Assembly: GCA_964352775.1 (NCBI GenBank)
Contig: CAYGTK010000036.1
Span: forward strand, 1 to 24,314
DNA: 24,314 nucleotides
Source: CAYGTK01 sp964352775
GTDB lineage: Bacteria; Bacteroidota; Bacteroidia; Chitinophagales; CAIOSU01
Reading direction: 5' to 3'
The position numbers and the translations under genes are program-made. Below the pieces are notes generated by a model. It did not search any database and was not told where the DNA came from. It was given only the letters and a program-made list of their open reading frames with translations. Positions within the stretch are counted from its first letter, which is position 1. The number at the start of each line of letters is the position of its first letter. Positions 23,728 to 24,314 of this stretch are shown here, in pieces.

Positions 23728-23735
23728 CAAAGTTA
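23728..23735 (-). promoter_or_regulatory. Predicted -7 box of the ABC exporter gene
   Basis: TAACTTTG, perfect TAnnTTTG on the minus strand, 17 bases before the ATG, in the 34-bp gap after the upstream glycosyltransferase-like gene. No clear -33 element. Confidence 0.5.
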
Positions 23736-23744
23736 ACCATTGCC

Positions 23745-24314
23745 TTAAGACTGGTGCGCGGCAGGCTGCAATTTGTTCATAGAATACCAATAGTCTTGGT
23801 AGAATTCGTACAGGCTATTATTGTTATGGCCTGTTTTGTTCTCCTTTTTATGGAGCGTCTCGCTGTGCAATAAGTGACTGGTCACCTTAATGCGGGCGTA
23901 ACGGAAAGGTGCTTGTATAACGAATACAGGCACCATCTGCTTAGCTAAATGACCGCTGATATAAATGTCATCTACAAAGAAGGCTTCCTTAGCAGTAAGC
24001 GAATAATCGAACACGGTAATGTCAAAGAAATCTGGACGAACCAAGTACGAAGATGCACCTTGTACACAGTCTACTCTTGTTGGTCGTTTTACTCGTTCTG
24101 ACTTATCTGGCTTATTACCAATAGCGCCATACTTTATCGTTCTGTCAGCATGTTTCAAGTTTTCAGGGGCGTTCCATCCAACCAAGGTTAACACTGAAGT
24201 TTTACTTCTCCTATCGTGTTTTAAATAATTCTCTATCAATCGTTTAGGGTACACTTCATCATCATCTACTACAAGTAGCATTTGTTCCTTATCATCCCAA
24301 TATTTTTCTAATGC
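23745..24314 (-). CDS. Probable GT-A-fold glycosyltransferase, C-terminal part
   Basis: Partial: the frame stays open to the window edge, so at least 189 residues are present and the start lies outside. An internal ATG at 24281 is not the start, because the eleven codons before it continue the same domain. The visible sequence contains MLLVVDDDEVYP, a DxD-type metal and nucleotide-sugar motif; a GASSYLVRPDFFD segment; and FFVDDIYISGHLAK, which matches the acceptor-side DD motif of GT-A enzymes. The last ~50 residues are polar and probably variable. No membrane segment is visible. Context, with three other glycosyltransferases within 6 kb, supports the call. It precedes the ABC exporter gene by 34 bases on the same strand. 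Confidence 0.7.
   Translation of the reverse strand, partial: ALEKYWDDKEQMLLVVDDDEVYPKRLIENYLKHDRRSKTSVLTLVGWNAPENLKHADRTIKYGAIGNKPDKSERVKRPTRVDCVQGASSYLVRPDFFDITVFDYSLTAKEAFFVDDIYISGHLAKQMVPVFVIQAPFRYARIKVTSHLLHSETLHKKENKTGHNNNSLYEFYQDYWYSMNKLQPAAHQS

Overview
The window reads as chromosome of a member of the Bacteroidota, most likely Flavobacteriales-like. Evidence: two secreted proteins end in type IX secretion (T9SS) type A sorting domains, many genes are preceded by the Bacteroidota -7 box TAnnTTTG with little Shine-Dalgarno signal, and the cytochrome c maturation protein CcmE is of the CxxxY type. Genes are densely packed and switch strand often.

Layout. 1-609 (+): 3' end of a T9SS cargo protein with a strong terminator. 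672-5259 (-): a tightly overlapping unit ccmE-ccmF-DUF2520 Rossmann protein-UbiA prenyltransferase. 5379-6862 (+): an agmatinase/arginase family enzyme, divergent from ccmE, then a group III truncated haemoglobin. 6916-11206 (-): a secreted animal-type haem peroxidase with T9SS tail, a membrane-anchored penicillin-binding/beta-lactamase-fold serine hydrolase and a glutaryl-CoA-dehydrogenase-like acyl-CoA dehydrogenase. 11462-15175 (+): a Prc-like S41 protease, an exported helical protein of unknown function, dihydroneopterin aldolase (folB) and tRNA-Cys(GCA).

15176-18562 is the accessory-looking part. Downstream of tRNA-Cys and its terminator lie a small orphan gene, about 500 bp of non-coding DNA full of short palindromes (REP/BIME-like), a PEBP (YbhB/YbcL) gene, an AraC-type regulator and an exported VOC-fold protein. 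The palindrome unit recurs next to the VOC gene. Beside one copy is a broken relic of the VOC gene 3' end that lost 123 bp in frame, exactly between two 12-bp direct repeats still present in the intact gene.

18635-24314 is a surface-glycan or glycolipid region: a GT2 and a GT4 glycosyltransferase on the minus strand, a divergent GT4, a convergent SyrD/PvdE-type fused ABC exporter, and the C-terminal part of another probable glycosyltransferase running off the window edge.

I see no CRISPR array, intact insertion sequence, rRNA or convincing prophage. The most unusual features are the repeat-and-relic region at 16059-18235, the coupled ccmEF/DUF2520/UbiA unit, and the T9SS-exported peroxidase. 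None of these can be called a new system from sequence alone.
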